Shown here piece after piece: positions 1 to 10,776 of a stretch of 64,000 nucleotides of DNA. Within the stretch, counting starts at the first letter, position 1; every line of letters starts with the position of its first letter. The notes under the pieces were generated by a model that did not search any database, was not told the origin of the DNA, and worked only from the letters and a program-made list of their open reading frames with translations. This DNA comes from Levilactobacillus paucivorans. GTDB taxonomy: Bacteria > Bacillota > Bacilli > Lactobacillales > Lactobacillaceae. Made by a program: the position numbers and the translations under genes. The stretch lies in the NCBI RefSeq assembly GCF_001437125.1, contig NZ_JQCA01000043.1, positions 62,001 through 126,000 of the forward strand. The letters run 5' to 3'.

Positions 1-278
1 CCTTTGAGACGATAGAGATGTTTCCCAACCTTTTTGTATTTGAGGTGGGACATGATCTGAACTGGCATGTTGGAGACGCCCATCTCAAACCGCGACTTGG
101 TCAGCGTGAATGCGGCTCCGAACCCCTCTGCCGAAGAGGTCCGTTTGGCCTGAAAATTACCGCGTAAGGCCTTGGGGCTGCCTTTGTGCCACTTGGCCGC
201 GCTGGCCGACGTGGGAATCGCCCCACCTACTAAGAGTGCCGCCAGGGTGACAAACACCACTTTACCGAATTTTGTCAT
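1..278 (-). CDS. Small secreted protein, C-terminus cut by window edge
   Basis: The reading frame starts at an ATG (276-278) preceded by a GGAGG-type ribosome binding site and runs off the left edge. The N-terminus is a signal peptide: basic MTKFGK, a hydrophobic stretch and a SASAA cleavage region, so the product should be exported. The mature start reads WHKGSPKALRGNF, which closely matches WHKGTPKALRGSW in the protein at 32176-32580, so the two are paralogues. The function of this family is unknown to me. A stalled or housekeeping role cannot be inferred from sequence. Confidence 0.75.
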   Translation of the reverse strand, partial: MTKFGKVVFVTLAALLVGGAIPTSASAAKWHKGSPKALRGNFQAKRTSSAEGFGAAFTLTKSRFEMGVSNMPVQIMSHLKYKKVGKHLYRLK

Positions 279-422
279 TATTTTTCCTCCAAGGATTGCC
301 TGACTGGGTCTCGCCCCTTTATTAAAATAATCATTAACAGGGCTAACGACTTGTTGCTCTCACTATAACTTGTGGCCCAACCAGCGTCAATCAGAACGTG
401 CTATAAATACTGTTATACCGCG

Positions 423-473
423 CAAAAGGCCCTCCAGCCACGACATTTTCGTCGCCTCTGGAGGACCTTTTTT
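423..473 (-). terminator. Rho-independent terminator after the LRR surface protein
   Basis: An inverted repeat pairs AAAGGCCCTCCAG with CTGGAGGACCTTTTTT. It lies just past the stop codon of the minus-strand surface protein gene. The T-run is better on the plus strand, so it may work in both directions. Confidence 0.7.
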
Positions 474-487
474 CTGGTATTTAATTG

Positions 488-3058
488 TTAGTCTTGACGC
501 TTGGCGCGCTTGAACCCAAACAGAGATCCAATCACTGCCAGCAGTGCCAGCCCCCACCAGGATGAGGTTTGTTGATCACTGGTTTGTGGCAAGGTTGTGG
601 CCTTGGCAGGAGCTAATTTAGCCGCTGCTTGACCCTTGGTTGCCAGTTGTGTTGCCTTGGCCCCCGAGCCCTTAACGGCCGTCTTCTTAGCCGGCTTGTT
701 CGTCGTTACCTTGGCAGCCTGACTGCCCTTCTTGGCCGGTGTCGTTGGCTTAGAAGGCTTGTTAGGCGTCACGACTGCAGGCTTACCACCATTTTCAACA
801 GCTTGGTAGGTGTAGATCACGTCCTGGCTAGCTGCCGTGTAAACACCGCTGGCATTAGCTGGCGTTGTAGCCAGCTTGTAACCGTCGAGGCTCTTAGGAA
901 CTGTCGTGTAGGCCTGACCAACTGTCCCAGTTAACGTATCATCGGGTGCCAGTTGCTTGCCGGCTACCGTTTGGTAGTGGACCGTAACTGTACCGTCCGT
1001 AACGGGTTGGCCGGGATCGACTGGAGTAACAGGTGGTGTGACGGGCTTACCATTCGCCTTGTAGTACACATAAATATCACTGTTAACATCTTGGATGGTC
1101 CCGCTGAGTGTCTGATCCGTCAGTGTGCCATTCCCTTCAACCCGGTCGAAGTCATAACCGTCAACCTTAGGTAGGTCAACACTCCAGGCCGTATCTTTCT
1201 TCCCGGATTCCTTGACGATCTTGTCACCGATCGCGTTGCCGTCTTCATCAACCAGGTAAATCTTCTGTAGCGGGTTGAAGAGTAGCGTGATATTTTGGGC
1301 ATCGCTGTCATAAGTCACCGTCGAACTCTCGGTAGTCGCCGTGAGAGCCTGGTTGTATTTAGCGGGCTTTTCATAGGTGAATCCACGATCCTCGAGATCC
1401 GCGATAGCCTTTTGAACCGAGGCGTCATTCAAGACATCCAAGGTTGAGCCAGTTTTACCACTCAGGATAGTAAATGGCGCAATCTTAACGCCACCGTCGA
1501 GTTGGAAGGCAACTGTCACAGCGCCAACGCTAGCATCTAAGGTGTAAGGGACGACGATACTTCCGCCAAAGGTCAGACCATTGGGTGCAGCTGGAGTCGT
1601 GAGGTCATTGTGCCGACTGAGATCCCAGATCAATTTCACTCGGCCAGTCCCATCAGCATTCGTCGTTAGCTGACTCCAAGTCGACCAGTTTCCGGCACCA
1701 ATCATGCCTTCAACTCCAGTTGATTGCGGATCACCTTGCATAAATTCATTAAAGTCGTACAGATTGTCGTAGGCAAAGGACCAGGTCGATAATTCAGACG
1801 TCGCAGGATTTAAGGCAACTTGATCTGTCGTCCAAGTTTGGTTGCCTGCTGAAATCATATAATAAGGATCCGTCCCAATAAACGGCTTCCAATCAAGCCC
1901 TAGGACCGGCGTAATATCGTAAATATGGTTACCACCGAAACTCATATTACGTGGCGTCGCCGTGATATTACGAAGAGGAGAAAGATCAGAAATATTGTTG
2001 TTTGAAAAGGAAACACTGGACAGGTTAACCAACTTGGCTAAAGGCTTCAAACTCGTAATTTTATAAGGACTATCGGTCTGCGTTTGCGAGAAGTTAATTG
2101 TCTGTAAAGCTGTTAAGTTAGACACAAAATCTATGTTCGTAATATCATTATTGGACAAGTTAAGCGTAGTAAGTCCTGTCAAACCAGATAGTGCCGCCGT
2201 ATCACTATCAGAGATTTGATTCCCGCTCAAATTTAAACTCGTTAACTGGGTAAGCCCTGCAAGAGCCGAAATGTCTGATAACTCCCCGTGCTGACCACTC
2301 TTCCCCCACTTCTTGCTGGCAGCCGAGTCGGGTACGATAGCCAACGTTGTCAGACTCTTAGCGTACTGCAGACCTTCTAAAGATTTGACATTGATAACTG
2401 CATTATAGAAATCTTGATCATTCTGTTGCTTATTAGCTTTGTCATTCCACAGATCGATCTTTGTCAACTCTCCCAAAAGATCCGTGTTGATCTGCGAGAC
2501 ATCTGTGATCTCCGGATGTGTTTGTTGAATAGCATATAAGACCACCTGTTGAAGATTCTTATCTGGGATAAGATCATCCACTGTCGGCGTGGCTACCTTT
2601 GGAGTTGGCATAGATCTCAACATACTGGATCGCTTTGGCGTTGTTAGTGTATTTTCAGGTTGCTGCTTACCCGTATTCGACGCATTCGTAGTATCAGCTG
2701 GCGTTTCAACATCTTTCTTAGCGGGGTCTTCAGGATCTTTGTTTTCCTGATCCTTAGGGATCGTTTCATCTTTTGTTGTGTCGGAATCTGATGTAGGTGC
2801 TGGGGTCTCGGGAACTGAGGGGGCAACGGGGCCCTGTTCAGACTTAGTATCTGTGGCCGGCTTCTTAAGCGGGACCTGTGGCTGTTGTTCTTGACCAGTC
2901 ACAGTCTTTCCCGTTGTATCATTAGCTCCACTAGCAGTATCGGCATGTGCGACTTCAGTTGTCGCTAATCCCATGGTTCCCAGTGTTAACGCAACTGCGC
3001 TTGTGAGCAGCCACCGATTTTGATGTTGTTTTCTTGTTAGTTTCTGATCCATTTTCAT
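488..3058 (-). CDS. LPXTG-anchored leucine-rich-repeat/MucBP surface protein
   Basis: This is a cell-wall-anchored adhesin of about 856 residues. I chose the ATG at 3058 because a GGGGAC ribosome binding site sits seven bases upstream; an ATG nine codons earlier has none. In order it shows a signal peptide ending VAHADTA, a Pro/Thr/Lys-rich spacer, a region with internalin-like leucine-rich repeats (LTSLNLSGNQIS, LTTLNLSNNDIT) in its first half, MucBP-like repeats (IYLVDEDGNAIG, VTVHYQTVAGKQL), a Thr/Lys/Ala-rich wall-spanning stretch, and the sorting signal LPQTS with hydrophobic helix and basic tail. The family is known for binding mucus or matrix; the actual ligand is not visible. It would be anchored by a class A sortase such as the one at 19400-20104. 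Confidence 0.9.
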   Translation of the reverse strand: MKMDQKLTRKQHQNRWLLTSAVALTLGTMGLATTEVAHADTASGANDTTGKTVTGQEQQPQVPLKKPATDTKSEQGPVAPSVPETPAPTSDSDTTKDETIPKDQENKDPEDPAKKDVETPADTTNASNTGKQQPENTLTTPKRSSMLRSMPTPKVATPTVDDLIPDKNLQQVVLYAIQQTHPEITDVSQINTDLLGELTKIDLWNDKANKQQNDQDFYNAVINVKSLEGLQYAKSLTTLAIVPDSAASKKWGKSGQHGELSDISALAGLTQLTSLNLSGNQISDSDTAALSGLTGLTTLNLSNNDITNIDFVSNLTALQTINFSQTQTDSPYKITSLKPLAKLVNLSSVSFSNNNISDLSPLRNITATPRNMSFGGNHIYDITPVLGLDWKPFIGTDPYYMISAGNQTWTTDQVALNPATSELSTWSFAYDNLYDFNEFMQGDPQSTGVEGMIGAGNWSTWSQLTTNADGTGRVKLIWDLSRHNDLTTPAAPNGLTFGGSIVVPYTLDASVGAVTVAFQLDGGVKIAPFTILSGKTGSTLDVLNDASVQKAIADLEDRGFTYEKPAKYNQALTATTESSTVTYDSDAQNITLLFNPLQKIYLVDEDGNAIGDKIVKESGKKDTAWSVDLPKVDGYDFDRVEGNGTLTDQTLSGTIQDVNSDIYVYYKANGKPVTPPVTPVDPGQPVTDGTVTVHYQTVAGKQLAPDDTLTGTVGQAYTTVPKSLDGYKLATTPANASGVYTAASQDVIYTYQAVENGGKPAVVTPNKPSKPTTPAKKGSQAAKVTTNKPAKKTAVKGSGAKATQLATKGQAAAKLAPAKATTLPQTSDQQTSSWWGLALLAVIGSLFGFKRAKRQD

Positions 3059-3137
3059 TTTTAAGTCCCCTGTCGTTAATGACAATTCCCTAGTCGTTAT
3101 TAGTCAGCAATATGTAGTTTATTTAATGGTCACATTT

Positions 3138-3166
3138 AATATAACACCGTTAATTGTTTTTAACAA
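3138..3166 (-). promoter_or_regulatory. Candidate promoter of the LRR surface protein
   Basis: On the minus strand TTGTTA and TATATT are separated by 17 bases, about 80 bases upstream of the chosen start codon. This is a match to the sigma-A pattern only. Confidence 0.45.
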
Positions 3167-3445
3167 TACTGTGAACGTTCATTCTACGTCACTTTTTCTT
3201 CATGAAACCAATCCAGCACTACTGTGCCAAGGGATAGCAGGAATTTCAGATAATTTTGGTTTAAATTAGGTGTTATGTAATATCAGTCATAGATTGAGCC
3301 TAAAGTGTTGGTGTAACAGTGTCCTTATAGTGTTTATTTCTAAGTCTCAATTTTTTATCATCATTGTTTCACTCACTGTGATTTGAGGTGATCATGTGTC
3401 ATTATCTATACTCTCCACTAGATATTCATCATCTATTGGTACATA

Positions 3446-3490
3446 TAAAAACCGGTAAAAATTCCTCATCAACAAGGAACTCTTACCGGT
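3446..3490 (-). terminator. Terminator of CRISPR array 1 transcript
   Basis: The minus strand reads ACCGGTAAGAGTTCC, a short loop, then GGAATTTTTACCGGT followed by TTTTTA. It lies just beyond the oldest, degenerate repeat of array 1 and so fits the 3' end of the pre-crRNA. Confidence 0.7.
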
Positions 3491-3507
3491 AAAAGCTGTT
3501 ACTTTTC

Positions 3508-4145
3508 AATTCATCCTCACATACGTGGGGAGTACAGCGCCTTGAGGTTAGCAATAATTTCGGAATCAGGATCATCCCCACATACGTGGGGAGTACGTAA
3601 TGATTATATGGAAACGCTCCGAACGATTAGGATCATCCCCACATACGTGGGGAGTACGGATCTGACTTTTAAACACGCCTCTGGGGCCAAGGATCATCCC
3701 CACATACGTGGGGAGTACAAGTAACTCAATTAGCTTAGTAAGTGATTTAGAGGATCATCCCCACATACGTGGGGAGTACGTATCTCTATAACCATACCAT
3801 GAGGCCAAATTAGGATCATCCCCACATACGTGGGGAGTACCCAGGGCTAACAGGTGCTTTAAATTTTTCTTGGGGATCATCCCCACATACGTGGGGAGTA
3901 CAAACACTTTCCCTAAATGCGGGAAGGTCTTGGAGGATCATCCCCACATACGTGGGGAGTACTTGGTGAAAGAAGTGACGATTCCGCAGCGGTCTGGATC
4001 ATCCCCACATACGTGGGGAGTACATCACGTCTATTTGAAAAAGCGCTTTACCTTTGGGATCATCCCCACATACGTGGGGAGTACTCCAAGCGCTACAAAT
4101 TCCATTGGAGCTACTGGGGATCATCCCCACATACGTGGGGAGTAC
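3508..4145 (-). CRISPR. CRISPR array 1, type I-E, 11 repeats and 10 spacers
   Basis: There are eleven 28-base repeats starting at 3508, 3569, 3630, 3691, 3752, 3813, 3874, 3935, 3996, 4057 and 4118, with every spacer exactly 33 bases. In the transcribed (minus) sense the repeat runs from GTACTCCCCACG to GTGGGGATGATCC, with a CCCCAC/GTGGGG stem that fits Cas6e cleavage. The repeat at 3508 is degenerate (first three bases changed and one C to T), which marks the leader-distal end. The array begins 29 bases beyond the cas2 stop codon. I did not identify spacer targets. Confidence 0.98.
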
Positions 4146-4174
4146 ACTAAAGAAACGCAGTCATACCGCGGTTC

Positions 4175-6691
<2,517 letters not shown>

Positions 6692-6703
6692 GCTGACTCC
6701 TTC

Positions 6704-7405
6704 CTAGATTGCGCCGAAAGCATCATGGGTCGTTTCCGGTTCGCTCTCCTGAGAATTTAAATTAGTTAGATCAACCGTTGTTCTGGCAATCGCCCGAAAG
6801 CCGTAGCGCCGATCACGTTGATCGAAGGAGACGACGCGGTCTTTGACCATGGCACTCTGCTTACCCGAGAGTAAGTTGGCATCGGCCACAATTTCTAAGC
6901 GACGGCTTTTGCTTCGTTTCTGATACCGTTTGTTTGCCTGCCACGGAAGCTGTTCTAACACCGCCACGGGAGTCTTGTCTGGGAACTCCTGCGTCTCGAG
7001 AACACCGGCTGGAACATTCGAACGACGACCAAGAAATAATTGGAAGTGTGGGTGATGTAAGGCCACATTGATTTTTTCAATCAGCTGACTATCATCACTA
7101 CCCAGCGCAACAACGAACACCGCGTCTTGAATATAATCCCGATAGGTAATCTTACGGGTATCTTTTTTCCATTCAACCGTTTGGAAGTCCGTCAAATTCC
7201 GACCAATTTGATCGATTCTAACGGCAAAACGTAAATCATTTAATGCCACGATCCGCTCATCATTCCGGCGGTATCCTAAGGCAGCCGCAACCATCCCGAT
7301 CACCGCACTTTTTGTGGGGTAATCATTCGTTGTCCGTCGCGTAAATGACGCTTCATTTCCGTACGACTGTAAGGGTGCGGTGAGTTTAATCGTTAGTGTT
7401 TTCAT
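6704..7405 (-). CDS. cas5e: Cas5e Cascade subunit
   Basis: The 233-residue protein begins with the family pattern TIKLTAPLQSYG and then TRRTTNDYPTKSAVIGMVAAALG, both characteristic of Cas5 of type I-E (CasD). It caps the 5' handle of the crRNA in Cascade. The start codon lies inside the 3' end of cas7 (20-base overlap) with an AAGGTGG ribosome binding site, implying translational coupling. Confidence 0.95.
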   Translation of the reverse strand: MKTLTIKLTAPLQSYGNEASFTRRTTNDYPTKSAVIGMVAAALGYRRNDERIVALNDLRFAVRIDQIGRNLTDFQTVEWKKDTRKITYRDYIQDAVFVVALGSDDSQLIEKINVALHHPHFQLFLGRRSNVPAGVLETQEFPDKTPVAVLEQLPWQANKRYQKRSKSRRLEIVADANLLSGKQSAMVKDRVVSFDQRDRRYGFRAIARTTVDLTNLNSQESEPETTHDAFGAI

Positions 7406-8453
7406 CTGGAACCACCTTCGATAACGTCTCAGTGACCTTGTCTAAAAGTTCAGATAAATTGGCCACACTATCACCAATTTGTGAATCTGGCTTGCCTAAG
7501 ATGAAGTTTGCGAGGGGTTCCTCAACAAAGCTCTTTGTGCGGTCGTACTCATCGTCCAACCGCTTAATAGAAGGTTCAACATACCCGCCGTCTGAATGAA
7601 CGGGGTTCTCGAAGGCCGAAACCAAATTAACCGGCGTGTCGGTTCGAATCGTAACCATGACATAGCTTGGCAACGTCTTATTCGCAAAGGTATTCTGCTT
7701 CCCAGTCGGCATCGAGAGGACGAAGTCTTTAATGAAATCCGCTGCCCCATGGATGGCATCTTCCGAATTAAGGTTGTAGACCAATTCGTTCATATTCACA
7801 TTGGCATAACGGTAGAGGGTTGCTGAATTATAGTCAATCGTCCCTAGCATAGCCGCACCGGTCGTGTCATCGGCCTGAGCATCATCGACCGCCGTAAAGT
7901 AATCATATTCTGGAATCACTTCATGCGTGGAAACAGCATGAGCAACTTGGGCTGAGGCATCCACATTTAATTCTGGATTGTCCGCTACCATCCGGCCAAA
8001 CAAGGCCAAATCTAGTGATTGGTCACCCTTCAGAACTTTTTTAACATCCTTTTTATCCAGTTCTTCATTATCTAGGGCATATTGCGCCAACTTGCGAAGC
8101 TGACCCTCGCTAACGAACAGCAGCGCACCGGTCTCGTTTTCCTTATTCAACTTGATTGAAGCTGCTTTGAAGATATCACCGACCTTGCCCATGGCTACGT
8201 CGTCATCTAAGCTTGGATCCAGCGTCTTTAATTCGTCAGCCAGTAAGGTAGCGGCCTTCTTTGTCCGTTTTCCAGTAGCCACGTTTTCTTTGCTGAAACG
8301 GTCACGAACGGCTTTTTTCCAACTCTGGGAGGAAACCCGAGCCCGCGTCACACCGCCATAGAAGGCCGTCTTAGGAGCACCCGTATCATCACGATTAATG
8401 TTGGATGATGGCACGGTTTGTAACACATTCAAATCAACATATAAGTTAGTCAT
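7386..8453 (-). CDS. cas7e: Cas7e Cascade backbone subunit
   Basis: The 355-residue protein starts YVDLNVLQTVPSSNINRDDTG and continues with PKTAFYGGVTRARVSSQSWKKAVR, the hallmark of Cse4/CasC. Six copies would coat the crRNA spacer. It overlaps cse2 by eight bases and cas5 by twenty. No anomaly is visible in length or motifs. Confidence 0.96.
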   Translation of the reverse strand: MTNLYVDLNVLQTVPSSNINRDDTGAPKTAFYGGVTRARVSSQSWKKAVRDRFSKENVATGKRTKKAATLLADELKTLDPSLDDDVAMGKVGDIFKAASIKLNKENETGALLFVSEGQLRKLAQYALDNEELDKKDVKKVLKGDQSLDLALFGRMVADNPELNVDASAQVAHAVSTHEVIPEYDYFTAVDDAQADDTTGAAMLGTIDYNSATLYRYANVNMNELVYNLNSEDAIHGAADFIKDFVLSMPTGKQNTFANKTLPSYVMVTIRTDTPVNLVSAFENPVHSDGGYVEPSIKRLDDEYDRTKSFVEEPLANFILGKPDSQIGDSVANLSELLDKVTETLSKVVPDENTND

Positions 8454-9048
8454 TATTTTTCTCTCCCTTAGCGTTATCTGCTTGTCTGAAGTACTGTTGT
8501 CCCCAAAGTAACCGAATTCGGCTGGCTTGTTCGTAATTCACTTGTAGCCAATAGAGGTCATGTGCTAGCTGAGCAAAGTCAATCCGCTGGTTATTCCCAT
8601 GCGATTTCAAAATGCTAATCAAGTGAGACAACTCGTTAAGCACGCCAGCCACGTTCGTTGTCGCTAAAAGTGGCTGCACGCGGCGGTCCATGGCAACTCG
8701 TAAATCGTCATTTCCTCGTAAATTGCCTAAGGCCCCAAAGAGTGTTTGCCCTTTGGCATCCGCACCTTGAGCTGGTGCATAAACACAGAATTCCTGGTTT
8801 CCTTGTTGATAAACCGCATAGAACCGAATGGCCGTGTACACCGCCACTTCTTCTCGCGTTGGCACTCCATTCTTGCTAAGTTGATGACCACTTAAGTTGG
8901 CCATTAACAGTGGCCACACCTTCTGCGCCCGTTGACTCGTCACAGTCGGTGCATTTCTCAAATTAGCTAACATTGCCTTATCTGCCGCGCCGTCTCGATA
9001 AATCGAGTGAATTATTCGACCGGCAATCTGTTTAAGTTCATCTGCCAT
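8446..9048 (-). CDS. cse2: Cse2 (CasB) Cascade small subunit
   Basis: This 200-residue protein has the composition and position of Cse2, the small all-helical subunit present as a dimer in Cascade that stabilises the displaced DNA strand. The pattern AVYTAIRFYAVYQQG and the C-terminal LLWGQQYF fit the family. It lies between cse1 (9-base gap) and cas7 (8-base overlap). Confidence 0.92.
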   Translation of the reverse strand: MADELKQIAGRIIHSIYRDGAADKAMLANLRNAPTVTSQRAQKVWPLLMANLSGHQLSKNGVPTREEVAVYTAIRFYAVYQQGNQEFCVYAPAQGADAKGQTLFGALGNLRGNDDLRVAMDRRVQPLLATTNVAGVLNELSHLISILKSHGNNQRIDFAQLAHDLYWLQVNYEQASRIRLLWGQQYFRQADNAKGEKNND

Positions 9049-9057
9049 AGACCCTCA

Positions 9058-10776
9058 TCACTCCTTCTTCAACTCAAGATGTTTCCGGACATTCCCCATC
9101 AAGCGGTTCTTGGCCGTAAAAATATTCAAAGGCCCATGGTCAGTAGAAATCCCCTTAACATCTCTGGGCGAACTGGCCTGCATCACATCATTAACCGATG
9201 CCACCACAATTCTTTGCAACGTCTGCTTCCATAAGGTGATTTTTTCTTCTCGATTATCCAGATCGGTCAGGCCTTCTAGCCATTCCTTAAAGGGCGCATT
9301 CAACTGTTCGTAGAATTTCGCACTCATCCCACTGGCAAACGGCCGAACGTCTAAACTACGGATTCTGCCAATGTCACTGGCAAAATGGAAGTAGTCCGTC
9401 CCGATTATTTGTGTGAGGGCAATGGTGTCTTCAATCCGTGTTGGCCACCGTCTCAACGATTCATTCTGATCATCGCTGGGGAACAGGACATCAGCCTGCA
9501 GCTGCATGTCATCAACGACCTCCGCCGCTGGTGATTGCGAGGTCGCAATTCCATCGCTAATCAATGCCACTGAATTCAAAATCAACGGAGCCTTACGTGA
9601 AATCAATTTTTTCTTTTTCAGTTTGTGTAACCAAACGACAATTCCTGGTTCATGGACATCGTCTGACTGCCGAACCTTGACATATTGGCCAAAGTTGCGC
9701 CACATCGCGATTCCTAAAGACCGTAATCCCTTGACCGCCGGCCGATAGGCATGTTCTTTTTTATCAAAACGCCAAGTCGTCATCGGCTCAATCAGAGCGT
9801 CTTCATAGTCAAATATCGGAATCCCCGCACTGAAAATATGAGGAATACCAGATTCGTCCCACTCGATATGTAAGATCCGCGACCAGGTCGTATACAGTTC
9901 AGCCAAATTATCTGGCAGAAGCTGGGCCTTTCGGTGCGTCACATAGTCTCGAACGGACTTGTATTCCCAAACCGGCTTAGGTAACGTGTATTCAACCTCA
10001 TCCTGCCACTCATTCACCAGAATTAAATTCAGCAATAACGTTTCAAAAAGAGACTTTCCCTTAGCGAATACGGGATTAATTCGATAGATCCAACCTGCTG
10101 AATTCGAAAATTTTTCATCAGTCACAACCTTGGACTTGTCGGTCACGCCGGTAAAGTTCTGATAGCTGATAATCCAACGAACCAGTTCATCCAATGGTAA
10201 GTCATTCTTAGTTTCTCCTGCTCTCGGCGCAAAGATGGCCGGCGTATGCCCACTTTCTGAAACCTGACGATTAAGTTGCTTAATGGCAACCTGCCCCTTA
10301 CCCCCGGCAACGCGCTTTACTTCGGGAACCAAGGCATCGTAATCTTCCGTGGTCACTTGATAGAACGGATGGGGGCCAAAGAAATCAAACTCATCAGCAT
10401 GCGTCTTTAGATACTGCGTCACCACTGATGAAAATTTGCCGGCTTGGCTCAAATTCTGCCAGGTCTTGAATAAGTCATCTTCGCTGTCATCTTCATCAAA
10501 TTCATCTGCATCAATGTTAACTTCTGACTTTTCATTTATTGCGAGCCAGTTATACAGCTTACCCTCGGTATCGAATCGCGAATAGATAGTTGTCAAGATA
10601 GCTAGTAGAAGCCGTAAGATCGCTAAATCTTGGCTCCGCATGTCGCCAGCTAATTGACGATAGCGGTGCGCATTTTCAAATAAATCAATCAGTGATACTG
10701 TTCGTTCTTGATTATCGTCTAGCGTGATGACTTTGATCCACGGCTCCGTGGTTAAATTAAAACTTTCATTGTCCAC
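9058..10776 (-). CDS. cse1: Cse1 (CasA) Cascade large subunit
   Basis: This is the large Cascade subunit that recognises the PAM and recruits Cas3. I place the start at a GTG (10774-10776), which gives MDNESFNLTTEPWIKV, the usual family N-terminus, about nine bases after an AGGAGG. An ATG three codons upstream abuts the ribosome binding site and is less likely. The product has about 572 residues, normal for the family. Motifs include SQDLAILRLLLAIL and FFGPHPFYQV. The start overlaps the 3' end of cas3 by about 11 bases. Confidence 0.94.
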   Translation of the reverse strand: MDNESFNLTTEPWIKVITLDDNQERTVSLIDLFENAHRYRQLAGDMRSQDLAILRLLLAILTTIYSRFDTEGKLYNWLAINEKSEVNIDADEFDEDDSEDDLFKTWQNLSQAGKFSSVVTQYLKTHADEFDFFGPHPFYQVTTEDYDALVPEVKRVAGGKGQVAIKQLNRQVSESGHTPAIFAPRAGETKNDLPLDELVRWIISYQNFTGVTDKSKVVTDEKFSNSAGWIYRINPVFAKGKSLFETLLLNLILVNEWQDEVEYTLPKPVWEYKSVRDYVTHRKAQLLPDNLAELYTTWSRILHIEWDESGIPHIFSAGIPIFDYEDALIEPMTTWRFDKKEHAYRPAVKGLRSLGIAMWRNFGQYVKVRQSDDVHEPGIVVWLHKLKKKKLISRKAPLILNSVALISDGIATSQSPAAEVVDDMQLQADVLFPSDDQNESLRRWPTRIEDTIALTQIIGTDYFHFASDIGRIRSLDVRPFASGMSAKFYEQLNAPFKEWLEGLTDLDNREEKITLWKQTLQRIVVASVNDVMQASSPRDVKGISTDHGPLNIFTAKNRLMGNVRKHLELKKE